Positions 1 to 6,967 are shown, numbered from the stretch's first letter. The stretch: 10,049 nucleotides of DNA from a bacterium (GCA_030668045.1 DAOUUR010000049.1:1-10049); one strand, 5' to 3'. Made by a program: numbers and translations. The notes: a model not told the origin generated them from the sequence alone.

Positions 1-528
1 CGCGGCGTACAGTTCGTCCATCGTTATCTTCATGTGCTTGGCCAGTTCAGTTTTTTCCGGCGGCCGTCCCAGTATGTTTTCCAGACACAGAAAACTGCGT
101 TCAATCTCCCGAGACTTGGCGCGCGTTGATCGCGGTACCCAGTCCAATGCCCTGAGCTCATCGAGGATCGCTCCCCGGATGCGCGGCACAGCATACGTCT
201 CAAATTTGACACCACGATCAGGATCGAAATTGCCAAAGGCTTCGATCAGACCAATGACACCGGTGTTCACCAGATCGGACAACTCGACCGACCGCGGGAA
301 ATTCATCGCCATGCGCGTGGCAACATTGCGAACCAACGCCACATACCGATCCAACAACTTCTGACGGATCTCCGGCGTGCGATACTTGCGATACCTGGTC
401 CACTCGCGGGCCGGTACTTCCCATCTTCTGGCTCTCTTGACCGGGGCTTCTATAACCTTGTCTTTAACAGCCTCAATTTTTGAGTTACTGCTCTTCTTTT
501 TCGGCTCAATTTTTTGTGTGCTAACCAT
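1..528 (-). CDS. fliA: Flagellar sigma factor, sigma-28 / FliA family (3' end outside window)
   Basis: Directs RNA polymerase to late flagellar genes (flagellin, motor, chemotaxis), normally held back by anti-sigma FlgM until the hook is complete. An open frame runs from ATG at 528-526 to the window edge without a stop, giving 176 residues; the family is usually about 240-260, so most of sigma region 4 is missing. Residues about 55-136 match sigma region 2: a region 2.1-like stretch around LLDRYVALVRNVA, then the hallmark run ELSDLVNTGVIGLIEAF (85-97), FDPDRGVKFETYA (about 102-114) and RIRGAILDELRALDWVPRS, typical of FliA/WhiG sigmas. Residues 140-176 enter region 3 (GRPPEKTELAKHMKI). The first 40 or so residues are a Lys/Arg-rich extension ahead of the conserved part. 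AAGGGA at 545-540 lies 11 nt upstream, a rather long spacing. The start is 7 nt after the flhG stop, so it is probably co-transcribed. Family assignment is firm; the exact start is less so. Confidence 0.93.
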   Translation of the reverse strand, partial: MVSTQKIEPKKKSSNSKIEAVKDKVIEAPVKRARRWEVPAREWTRYRKYRTPEIRQKLLDRYVALVRNVATRMAMNFPRSVELSDLVNTGVIGLIEAFGNFDPDRGVKFETYAVPRIRGAILDELRALDWVPRSTRAKSREIERSFLCLENILGRPPEKTELAKHMKITMDELYAA

Positions 529-535
529 ATGTCTG

Positions 536-1399
536 CTATTCCCTTATATCGGCCGTAGCCTCAAGTTCGTTAACTTCCATTGTAGGTTGTGGATCGATAC
601 CCTTCCTTGTGGGCGCGACTACACCGAGGAGTTGACAAGACAACTCGGTCAGCAAGCCGGACACCAATCCTTCGGAATCGACTTCTGAGAGCGGTTTCTG
701 GGCCGCTACAGAGTTTCGGAAAAGATCGTTTTGATCGATATGCCCCAGAAACCTGGGGGCGAAATTTAGAAATTGCTCGGTCAATGCCAGGAACTTCCCC
801 TGTACCTGGTCGGCCTCTTCCGCAGAGATTGTCCGGTTGACAAGAAGGCGACAATCGATATTGCGGTTGGCCGCTACCAACGTTTTTACTAACCCGAAGC
901 AGTCGGAAATTGAGGTCAACTCCGGAACCATTACCAGAACATTGATATTGGAACCATGAGCGATCACTGTCGATGCCTCGGAGATACCGGAGCTGTGGTC
1001 GATAAGAACGACGTCGTATCCCGATGCCTGCTCTCTGAGACGCTCGACCATTGAGGCCGCCCCGGAAACATCTGATTGCACCGGCGCAGAACCTTGCCAT
1101 GTGGAACCGAGGATATCGAAATTGTCGGCAACCGGCGTGACTGCTTCTTTTAGGCTCATCTCGCCGGAGAGAAAATGACCGATCCCCCTTTCACACGGAA
1201 CGTTGGAGAGGATATGGATATTCCCGGTGGAGAAGTCGGCATCAACCAACAGAACTCGCATACCGATTGAGGCAAGGCGTTCGGCGAAATTGAACGACAG
1301 AATCGATTTGCCTACGCCACCTTTCCCCGACAAGAACGATACCAGTTGCAGACCGCTGCTTCGTTGGAGATGCGTTGATGTTGGACGCAACCTATTCAT
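536..1399 (-). CDS. flhG: FlhG (FleN/YlxH), MinD/ParA-type ATPase controlling flagellar number
   Basis: A membrane-cycling P-loop ATPase of the MinD/ParA class. In known systems it limits flagellar number, partners FlhF, and in some bacteria restrains the master activator FleQ/FlrA. The 287 residues carry a deviant Walker A, SGKGGVGKS at 24-32 with the signature lysine K25 and P-loop lysine K31, then LLVDADFSTGN at 50-60 (usual DADLGxxN) and VVLIDHSSGIS at 130-140 in place of the usual IDTGAGIS / DSPAGIE switch II. Near the C-terminus, LVSGLLTELSCQLLGVV (245-261) could be the amphipathic membrane helix, followed by a tail of about 26 residues. The DQAxxLR motif that usually precedes the Walker A and activates FlhF is not visible; the N-terminus reads MNRLRPTSTHLQRSSGLQLV. 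The start overlaps the end of flhF by 8 nt and has GGGAG at 1410-1406, 6 nt upstream. Position after flhF and before fliA supports FlhG over MinD. Confidence 0.93.
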   Translation of the reverse strand: MNRLRPTSTHLQRSSGLQLVSFLSGKGGVGKSILSFNFAERLASIGMRVLLVDADFSTGNIHILSNVPCERGIGHFLSGEMSLKEAVTPVADNFDILGSTWQGSAPVQSDVSGAASMVERLREQASGYDVVLIDHSSGISEASTVIAHGSNINVLVMVPELTSISDCFGLVKTLVAANRNIDCRLLVNRTISAEEADQVQGKFLALTEQFLNFAPRFLGHIDQNDLFRNSVAAQKPLSEVDSEGLVSGLLTELSCQLLGVVAPTRKGIDPQPTMEVNELEATADIRE

Positions 1400-2546
1400 T
1401 GACTACTCCCGTCCCCAGAAGCTTACGCGCCACCATGTCAGGATCGGGGGCGTTGATTGAACCAGCACCGCCCGGTGAATTGGTTGTGTATGCCAGTTTC
1501 AGACCGGTCACTGCAGTCGCTGCGATCATTGATCCCAACCGATCAGTAAGATCGGTCATCGTGACGGCTACATGCGTCGGCGCCATCGCTTTGAGAGACA
1601 TGGCCAGAGTCGGGATATCGTCGGAACGAGTGATCGCCGAGAAGACCGCCAGAGTACAGGTCGGCCTGGCTTGCTTGATTTTTTTCGCCAGCTTCTCTAC
1701 TCGCGCATCGTCCCGAGGTAGAGCCGGTGTGTCGATCAGCGTGATTGTATCGGAGCCGGACCGAACGATTTCTTTCTCTTCGGTGAGATCCGCACCGAGC
1801 AGGTCAGCATAACTGCCAATTTCATCAATCGCTCCGATCTTGACATCATCAAGGGTGACAAGTCGGACCTTACGTTTGTCGGTAGCGACCAACTGAGCCG
1901 CCAGCTTGCCCATTAGGGACGATTTCCCCGCTCCCGCCGGACCAACAAACAAAACGCGGTCTCCCGGTTTGAAGGCAAGGTCGGGAACCATCATGGTGGA
2001 CAATTTCGAGACGAGTTTACCCTGCACCAGAGATACGTCGGCGATGTCACTCTCGTCCATCTCGATCAACGTCATCATGAACGCATCAAGAAAGTCCGAA
2101 GGGACATCGGCCTGCTTCAGAGCATTGATTATTTCACGACAGCGCGTCAACTTGTCCGACTCGACGGCTGCCTTCAAATTCAGATTGAATATCTGGTCAA
2201 GACGTTTTTCTATTCGATCAATTCTTGAATCAAGTTTATCGTTGCGCGTCTCGACAACCGGTACGACCTGTGCATCGATAGTCTCCGGAGTGCTCACCAC
2301 TCTTTCTACAGGCATAGACTGATCCGATTCGGTCTTAACAGTCGTCCGGTCTTTCATCGTCTTTGCCGTCGGTGACAAATCGGAAGCATCGCCGTTTTCC
2401 AAACAGGCGGTCACCTCCATGCGACCTTCCCTGCTGCTGCCGTCAACTTCGCGAGTCTTCAGCACGTATGCATCGCCGCCGAGTTCTTCCCTCACCATCT
2501 TAAGAGCGGCCGCAGTCGACTCAGCTCTGTACGTTTTGATTATCAT
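1392..2546 (-). CDS. flhF: FlhF, SRP-type GTPase-like flagellar placement factor, divergent GTPase motifs
   Basis: FlhF is the third SRP-family GTPase besides Ffh and FtsY and marks where flagella are built, often the pole. The 384 residues have the normal architecture. The B domain opens with MIIKTYRAESTAAALKMVREELGGDAYVL, the classic FlhF start. A linker with a charged coiled-coil-like piece follows (about 100-135), then the N domain (about 136-195) and the G domain (about 196-384). The P-loop is GPAGAGKSS (202-210; usual GPTGVGKTT). Motif II reads DDVKIGA (233-239) where DTYRIGA is usual. Motif III reads LIDTPAL (270-276) where LIDTAGR is usual. Motif IV reads TMTD (329-332) where TKLD is usual. 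The closing DPDMVARKLLG matches the family's end. GTP binding or hydrolysis may therefore be altered. The ATG lies 26 nt inside flhA with GAGG at 2557-2554, 7 nt upstream. Family identity is secure; the activity is not. Confidence 0.93.
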   Translation of the reverse strand: MIIKTYRAESTAAALKMVREELGGDAYVLKTREVDGSSREGRMEVTACLENGDASDLSPTAKTMKDRTTVKTESDQSMPVERVVSTPETIDAQVVPVVETRNDKLDSRIDRIEKRLDQIFNLNLKAAVESDKLTRCREIINALKQADVPSDFLDAFMMTLIEMDESDIADVSLVQGKLVSKLSTMMVPDLAFKPGDRVLFVGPAGAGKSSLMGKLAAQLVATDKRKVRLVTLDDVKIGAIDEIGSYADLLGADLTEEKEIVRSGSDTITLIDTPALPRDDARVEKLAKKIKQARPTCTLAVFSAITRSDDIPTLAMSLKAMAPTHVAVTMTDLTDRLGSMIAATAVTGLKLAYTTNSPGGAGSINAPDPDMVARKLLGTGVVNE

Positions 2547-4617
2547 CCTGTAACCTCACCATCCCGGTTGAGACAAGTTCGACATTGGACAGAATTTCGT
2601 TGTACGACACGACAGACAGGTTAGGTGATGACGCCTCGACCAACCGCCTGAGGGCCAGTCGAATGTTCGGCGAACAGATACATACCGGTCGTTGTCCAGC
2701 TGCCTGCAGCACATCGACCTGTTTCGCCATCTGCACCAGAAGTTTTTCGGTCATCGCCGGATCAATCAGCAACATCAGACCCTGTTTCGTGTTCTGAATT
2801 GAATCGGCCAGCGCCTGTTCCAGCGCCGGGTCGATCGTAAAGACATTGATTCTGCCATCTTTATCTTTGTAGAGTTCCGTTATTTGTCGTTTGAGACTCA
2901 TTCGAGTGTACTCGGCCAACACATCGGCCTCGGAACTGGCCGGGGCGTAATCAGAGACGGTTTCGATGATTGTAGCCAGGTCACGAATGGGGATCTGCTC
3001 GGAGAGAAGCAGGCCCAATACTTTTTGCAGCAGTCCGAGCGAGACAACTTCGGGGATCGTTGAATCAACCAGCGCCGGGCTGTCTTCTTTGAGCGTATCG
3101 ACCAGGTGCTGCACGTCCTGTCGGGTTAGAATCTCCGAGGATGCCTGTCGTATCGCCTCAGTCAAGTGTGTCGCCAGAACCGCTGGCGACTCCACGACCG
3201 TATAACTCTTGGCCTCGGCAACTTCTTTGAGATTCGGAATTATCCATGTCGATTCGAGATTGAACGCTGGGTCTCTGGTCTCAAAACCTTCCAGCTTCTC
3301 TTCCACAAAGCCGGGGTTGATCGCCAGCATATGATCCGGCATCAACTCAAAACCAGAAACGCGGACGCCTTTGATCTTGATCTGATATTCATTCGGCTTC
3401 AGTTGGATATTGTCACGGATGCGTATGGGAGGAGCCATGATGCCCAGCTCGGTGGCGAGTTGCTTGCGGATGACAGAGATACGATTCAGCAAGTCACCGC
3501 CCTGCCCGGCATCAACCATAGGTATCAGACCGTATCCAATCTCAAGCCCAAGCGTATCGACCTTGAGATGATCTTCGGCCCGTTCTTCCGGTTCGGTCGG
3601 CCTCTCGGCCTCCTTGCTCTTGTTCGCTTCGCTGATCTTTTGTTTTTTTTGAACTTCCAGGGTCATGTAGCCAACGCCACCAACTATGAGTCCCAGGACC
3701 ATGAAAGTCATGGTGGGCATACCGGGGAGAAGACCAAAAATGAACAAGACAACAGCTGTGACCATAATGGCCCGCGGCTGGCGGGTGAGTTGGTCGGTTA
3801 AATCCTTGCCCATGTTTTCCGATGACGCCCCTCGGGTGACAATGATACCCGATGCGGTCGAGACCAGCAGCGCTGGAATCTGTGTGACCAGACCATCACC
3901 AATCGAAAGCAAGCTGTAGGTTCTCAGTGCCGTGCTCAGATCCATATCATTGATGACCATGCCAATAACAAAGCCACCAATGATATTGATCAACGTGATG
4001 AGGATACCGGCGATAGCGTCGCCACGGACGAACTTCGATGCACCGTCCATAGCGCCATAGAAATCAGCTTCCTGTGCAATCTCGGAACGACGGGAGCGAG
4101 CTTCATCGTCGTTTATGATTCCGGCATTGAGGTCGGCGTCGATCGCCATCTGTTTGCCGGGCATGGCATCGAGTGTAAAGCGGGCGGCAACTTCAGAGAT
4201 TCGGCCGGCGCCTTTGGTGATAACTACAAACTGAATGATGACCAGGATTATAAAGACAATAAACCCTACCACGTAGTTACCCTGGACAACGAAATTACCA
4301 AAACTGTTGATGACCTCACCGGCGTAGGCGTCCCCGAGAATCAGGCGGGTTGATGCCACGTTCAACGACAGACGCATCAGCGTAACGATCAGCAGCATCC
4401 CGGGGAATACCGAAAGATCAAGCGGCCGCGTCACGTACAACGTGGTCAGCAGCACAACGATTGAGAAGGTTATGTTGAAAGCGAGCGCAAAGTCGAGTAT
4501 GCCGGTTGGAATCGGGATCACCAGTACGGTGATAATTCCAATTACCGCCAAGGCCAACGCGATATCAGAGCGGGCCGACAACGTCTCCAGGATAGTTGGT
4601 TTTGAAGCGTCGGCCAT
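2521..4617 (-). CDS. flhA: FlhA, export-gate motor protein of the flagellar type III apparatus
   Basis: FlhA forms a nonamer in the basal-body membrane. Its membrane part helps couple proton flow to export and its cytoplasmic ring docks chaperone-substrate complexes. At 698 residues it is the usual length (about 690). Residues about 18-135 and 195-320 hold the membrane segments, starting with DIALALAVIGIITVLVIPIP. Between them is the FHIPEP family signature, RFTLDAMPGKQMAIDADLNA (146-165), and the conserved KFVRGDA (195-201), which carries an acidic residue in the region linked to proton coupling in Salmonella FlhA. A charged linker (about 322-352, KEAERPTEPEERAED) leads to the soluble domain, including PPIRIRDN and the LKRQITELYKDKDGRINVFTIDP stretch near the end. 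The ATG comes one base after the flhB TGA and has no clear ribosome site, so translation is probably coupled to flhB. Its 3' end overlaps flhF. I see nothing abnormal. Confidence 0.98.
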   Translation of the reverse strand: MADASKPTILETLSARSDIALALAVIGIITVLVIPIPTGILDFALAFNITFSIVVLLTTLYVTRPLDLSVFPGMLLIVTLMRLSLNVASTRLILGDAYAGEVINSFGNFVVQGNYVVGFIVFIILVIIQFVVITKGAGRISEVAARFTLDAMPGKQMAIDADLNAGIINDDEARSRRSEIAQEADFYGAMDGASKFVRGDAIAGILITLINIIGGFVIGMVINDMDLSTALRTYSLLSIGDGLVTQIPALLVSTASGIIVTRGASSENMGKDLTDQLTRQPRAIMVTAVVLFIFGLLPGMPTMTFMVLGLIVGGVGYMTLEVQKKQKISEANKSKEAERPTEPEERAEDHLKVDTLGLEIGYGLIPMVDAGQGGDLLNRISVIRKQLATELGIMAPPIRIRDNIQLKPNEYQIKIKGVRVSGFELMPDHMLAINPGFVEEKLEGFETRDPAFNLESTWIIPNLKEVAEAKSYTVVESPAVLATHLTEAIRQASSEILTRQDVQHLVDTLKEDSPALVDSTIPEVVSLGLLQKVLGLLLSEQIPIRDLATIIETVSDYAPASSEADVLAEYTRMSLKRQITELYKDKDGRINVFTIDPALEQALADSIQNTKQGLMLLIDPAMTEKLLVQMAKQVDVLQAAGQRPVCICSPNIRLALRRLVEASSPNLSVVSYNEILSNVELVSTGMVRLQDDNQNVQS

Positions 4618-4618
4618 G

Positions 4619-5689
4619 TCAGGTTACCGTCTTCTTTTTGAGACTGTAGACATAAGCCAGCACCTCGGCCACGGCACGATAGAGATTGGCCGGTACCATC
4701 TGACCGATATCACACATCTTAAACAGGGCTCGGGCCAGCGGCTTGTCTTCGATAATCGGGATGCCATGTTCCAGAGCGATCTCTTTGATCTTCTGGGCAA
4801 TCAGACGCTCACCCTTGGCCACCACCGTCTGGGCCGTCATGCCATCCTGATCATATTTGAGGGCGACTGCAAGATGGGTCGGGTTGGTCAGCACGACATC
4901 GGCCTCCGGTACCTCACTGAGCATCCGGCCACGCGACATCTCCCGTTGCAATTGCTTCACCCTTGATTTGAGAAGCGGGTCACCTTCGGTATCTTTGAAT
5001 TCTTGCTTGAGTTCCTGTCGAGACATCTTGATCGATTTCTCAAATTCGTACCGCTGGAAGAGATAGTCGAGAACGGCAATGACAAGCACGACTCCACCAA
5101 TTTTCAAGGCCAGCAGCAGGGCAAGCCGGCCCATCGTCGCGGCCACCTGAGGGATCGTCATGTCCGGAAGAGCAAAGAATGATTCAAAGTCGGCGCTGAT
5201 TCCCTTGTAAGCGACAAAACCGATAACAACAAACTTCGCAGTGTTCTTCACCAGATCGACCAGAGACTTCACCGAGAACAACCGCTTGAGACCTTTCAGC
5301 ACATTGAGCTTCTCAAACTTAGGCTCCATCGCCTTTGGGGAGATGCGAAATCCGACCTGGGCGATGTTGACTCCCAACGCAACCACGACCAACACCGCAA
5401 ACACCGGCAGCATGATCAGGAAAAAACGAACCAGACTGTCTCCGAAAATCTTGTAAAAGGTCGGATCGGATGCGGCGATAGTCGGAGCGTTGGTCATCGT
5501 GTGCTGCATCAGTAGCTTTAGTTGAGCTGCAAGCGATGGACCGAGCATGGACAAACTGAGAAAACCAAGTAGAATGATGGCCGCGGCGTTAAGCTCCATC
5601 GACTTGGCAACTCGACCTTCTTCGCGGGCTTTTTCCCGCCGCTGAACTGTTGCTTTCTCTGTTCTTTCTTGAAAACCCTGATCCGCCAT
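4619..5689 (-). CDS. flhB: FlhB, self-cleaving substrate-specificity switch of flagellar export
   Basis: FlhB sits beside the FliPQR pore and switches the exporter from rod/hook to filament substrates after cleaving itself. The 356 residues (Salmonella about 383) begin with the conserved cytoplasmic segment QERTEKATVQRREKAREEGRVAKS. Four membrane segments follow, near 33-57, 86-112, 147-165 and 186-212. The soluble domain contains VVLTNPTHLAVALKYD; the autocleavage site is N269-P270 with T271 and H272, the same number as in Salmonella. The conserved PLARALF and the ending VAEVLAYVYSL are present, but the long C-terminal tail of the enteric protein is absent. ATG is 6 nt after the fliR stop; AAGGA at 5697-5693 overlaps that stop and is only 3 nt from the ATG, so coupling to fliR is likely. 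This is flagellar FlhB rather than a virulence SctU homologue, by context and sequence. Confidence 0.98.
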   Translation of the reverse strand: MADQGFQERTEKATVQRREKAREEGRVAKSMELNAAAIILLGFLSLSMLGPSLAAQLKLLMQHTMTNAPTIAASDPTFYKIFGDSLVRFFLIMLPVFAVLVVVALGVNIAQVGFRISPKAMEPKFEKLNVLKGLKRLFSVKSLVDLVKNTAKFVVIGFVAYKGISADFESFFALPDMTIPQVAATMGRLALLLALKIGGVVLVIAVLDYLFQRYEFEKSIKMSRQELKQEFKDTEGDPLLKSRVKQLQREMSRGRMLSEVPEADVVLTNPTHLAVALKYDQDGMTAQTVVAKGERLIAQKIKEIALEHGIPIIEDKPLARALFKMCDIGQMVPANLYRAVAEVLAYVYSLKKKTVT

Positions 5690-5695
5690 CGGTCC

Positions 5696-6484
5696 TTAGG
5701 CCTTCCCCATCGAGAGAAACATCACTTTGAGTTCCTGGTCGAGAAACCCGACATACTTTTCCAGCACGTAAACTGCGATCGGCAGCGATAACGCTATCAC
5801 GGCCAGGCCTACGCTGATCTTGATCGGGAAACCAACAAAGAAGACATTGAACGAAGGCATCGTCTTGGTGACCGCGCCCATCGCAACATCAGTCAAAAAC
5901 AGAGTTATCATTACCGGAGCCGCCAGCTTCAGCGCAATGATGAAGACATAGGAGCTGTAACGCATGATCAAATTGCCGACTTCGCCATCGATTGCTACTC
6001 CCGCGGGCGGGATGACTGCATAGCTATCTGCAAAAGCACGAATGATCATGTGATGACCGTCCAGCGCGAGAAACAGAAGGGTCGCGATTATGTACCAGAA
6101 GCGCCCGATGATCGAGACCTGACTGGACGTGTTCGGATCAAATTCGGTAGCAATGGCCAGACCGACCTGGTATCCGATTATGGAACCACCAGTCTGAACC
6201 GCATAGAATATCAATTGGAAAAACAACCCGATGATCGCGCCGACCATAATTTCTTTCAGCGCCAGTCCGGCCAACTCCCACAAGGAATAGACCGGTGAGA
6301 TTTCCACTGAGTCCAATGCGACCACCATGATCATCGAGATCAGGACCACCATGCCAAACTTGGCGGCCTTGGGCATCATCCGATGACCCAGAATCGGAGC
6401 CATCAGGAACAAACCTCCAAGACGCAACAAGATCAGCAGGAAGAGCTGAAGCTTGGCGGGGCCATATTGAATAAAATCAAACAA
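5696..6484 (-). CDS. fliR: FliR, export-gate membrane protein, TTG start
   Basis: FliR is the single-copy subunit that completes the FliP5-FliQ4-FliR1 pore through which flagellar subunits leave the cytoplasm. The 262 residues match the family length. The protein is almost wholly hydrophobic, with membrane segments near 10-33, 42-58, 70-97, 125-148, 175-200 and 210-235. Family landmarks are LLRLGGLFLMAPILGHR near the N-terminus, GYQVGLAIATEFDP (104-117) and the polar LALDGHH (139-145). The start must be TTG at 6484-6482: an in-frame TAG lies upstream, no ATG or GTG comes between, and AAGGA at 6496-6492 is 7 nt away. Unusually, 213 nt separate it from fliQ; a sigma-54-like site lies in that gap, so the gene may have its own promoter in addition to read-through. 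It ends 6 nt before flhB. Confidence 0.97.
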   Translation of the reverse strand: MFDFIQYGPAKLQLFLLILLRLGGLFLMAPILGHRMMPKAAKFGMVVLISMIMVVALDSVEISPVYSLWELAGLALKEIMVGAIIGLFFQLIFYAVQTGGSIIGYQVGLAIATEFDPNTSSQVSIIGRFWYIIATLLFLALDGHHMIIRAFADSYAVIPPAGVAIDGEVGNLIMRYSSYVFIIALKLAAPVMITLFLTDVAMGAVTKTMPSFNVFFVGFPIKISVGLAVIALSLPIAVYVLEKYVGFLDQELKVMFLSMGKA

Positions 6485-6491
6485 GTCGAAA

Positions 6492-6496
6492 TCCTT
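6492..6496 (-). promoter_or_regulatory. Ribosome binding site that fixes the fliR TTG start
   Basis: AAGGA stands 7 nt before the TTG at 6484-6482. An in-frame TAG upstream rules out a longer protein, so this site decides the start. Confidence 0.75.
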
Positions 6497-6524
6497 ACAC
6501 CTTTGGTTATTCGACTATATTCCT

Positions 6525-6541
6525 AATCAAACCGTGTGCCG
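6525..6541 (-). promoter_or_regulatory. Candidate sigma-54 (RpoN) promoter ahead of fliR
   Basis: On the minus strand the site reads CGGCACACGGTTTGATT. It has GG-N10-GA against the RpoN consensus GG-N10-GC, with GGCAC in the -24 box and TTGA in place of TTGC in the -12 box. Spacing is exact; the one serious flaw is A for the near-invariant C at -12. The predicted start of transcription is near 6515, leaving a leader of about 31 nt before the fliR TTG. Sigma-54 control of middle flagellar genes is common in bacteria with FlhF/FlhG. No activator gene is in the window. Confidence 0.35.
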
Positions 6542-6593
6542 TTTTGAAACACGTTACGCACTCTACTTAAGAGATTGCTATGTCACGACTTAC

Positions 6594-6624
6594 GGGGGTT
6601 GTTCAGAGGGCCGGGAGTGGGAGG
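6594..6624 (+). other. Cluster of four G-runs, possible G-quadruplex
   Basis: The plus strand, which is the template for fliR, has G-runs at 6594-6598, 6608-6610, 6613-6615 and 6619-6621. The gaps after the first, second and third run are 9, 2 and 3 nt. The first loop exceeds the standard 7-nt limit, so this is a loose match only. The transcript carries the complementary C-rich strand here. Confidence 0.3.
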
Positions 6625-6677
6625 TCCCCATAACTGCGGAAAATTTTACCAGTAGTGTTGGAAAATAGTTCAGCAGA

Positions 6678-6693
6678 GCGCCAATGCGGGCGC
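6678..6693 (-). other. Small GC-rich hairpin after fliQ
   Basis: On the minus strand GCGCC-CGCATT-GGCGC forms a 5-bp stem with a 6-nt loop, starting 4 nt after the fliQ stop. No T-tract follows directly (the next bases are TCTGCTGAAC), so it is a weak terminator at best. It could instead stabilise the upstream transcript end. Confidence 0.35.
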
Positions 6694-6697
6694 CACG

Positions 6698-6967
6698 CTA
6701 ACCGGCAAGTTGGGGAATCAGTTCGAACATATGGCGTGTAAAATCGGTCAGCAGGTTAATCATCCAGGGGAGGAAAACCAGCACCGCCATGCCAATTGCG
6801 AGTATCTTCGGAACGAAGGTGAGAGTCATCTCGTTGATCTGAGTGACCGCCTGGAAGATGGCGATAGCGAGACCGATAATCAGTCCGAACAGAAGCATCG
6901 GTCCGGCGACCAACAATGTCAGCGTCAGAGCTTCACGACCAATAGATACAACCATTTGCGGTGTCAT
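6698..6967 (-). CDS. fliQ: FliQ, export-gate membrane protein
   Basis: Four copies of FliQ pack around the FliP-FliR core of the flagellar export pore. The 89 residues are the normal length. They form two membrane helices, about 15-37 (TLTLLVAGPMLLFGLIIGLAIAI) and about 52-75, joined by the strongly conserved loop FQAVTQINEMTLTFVPKI (38-55). The start is ATG at 6967-6965 with a very good GGAGGG at 6981-6976, 8 nt upstream, and it lies 15 nt after the fliP stop. The unusual feature is downstream: a 213-nt gap before fliR in place of the usual tight junction. Confidence 0.97.
   Translation of the reverse strand: MTPQMVVSIGREALTLTLLVAGPMLLFGLIIGLAIAIFQAVTQINEMTLTFVPKILAIGMAVLVFLPWMINLLTDFTRHMFELIPQLAG

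Larger units (their letters stand above)
6485..6697 (-). other. Non-coding gap between fliQ and fliR
   Basis: This 213-nt stretch is the longest non-coding piece in the window and sits where these genes are normally adjacent. I find no convincing frame with a start and ribosome site. Read along the minus strand it holds, in order: a small GC hairpin just after fliQ (6693-6678), an AT-rich patch with an AAAATTTT palindrome (about 6650-6638), a C-rich segment (6629-6594) whose plus strand has four G-runs, a short CTCT/AGAG dyad (about 6573-6561), a sigma-54-like site (6541-6525) and the fliR ribosome site. Its origin is unknown: a promoter region, a dispersed intergenic repeat or the remnant of an insertion are all possible. 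Confidence 0.6.

Noticed and set aside
130..140. The blank entry in the findings list at these coordinates
   Set aside because: It is an empty placeholder with interest 0 and makes no claim; these bases are ordinary sigma-factor coding sequence.
570..1100. A 176-residue minus-strand frame inside flhG
   Set aside because: It overlaps the FlhG reading frame in another phase. The Arg/Ser/Gly-rich composition is typical of a shifted frame.
3166..3801. A 211-residue plus-strand open frame antisense to flhA
   Set aside because: It lies wholly within the clearly functional flhA and shows no recognisable domain. It is a shadow of the coding frame on the other strand.
4442..4966. A 174-residue plus-strand open frame across the flhA/flhB junction
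   Set aside because: It is antisense to two well-conserved genes, has no domain that I recognise, and crosses their junction. It is a chance frame.
2521..5689. A virulence-type injectisome (SctV/SctU) instead of a flagellar exporter
   Set aside because: Neighbours FliM, FliN with EIDALL and SpoA, FlhF, FlhG and a sigma-28 factor make it flagellar.
6507..6534. Sigma-28 or sigma-70 promoter ahead of fliR
   Set aside because: GTCGAATAA only loosely recalls the sigma-28 -10 box GCCGATAA and has no TAAA at the right distance. TATAGT at 6519-6514 has no acceptable -35 box 17 nt upstream.
6678..6693. Hairpin after fliQ as an intrinsic terminator
   Set aside because: The stem is only 5 bp and no T-tract follows it, so I record it as a hairpin and not as a terminator.
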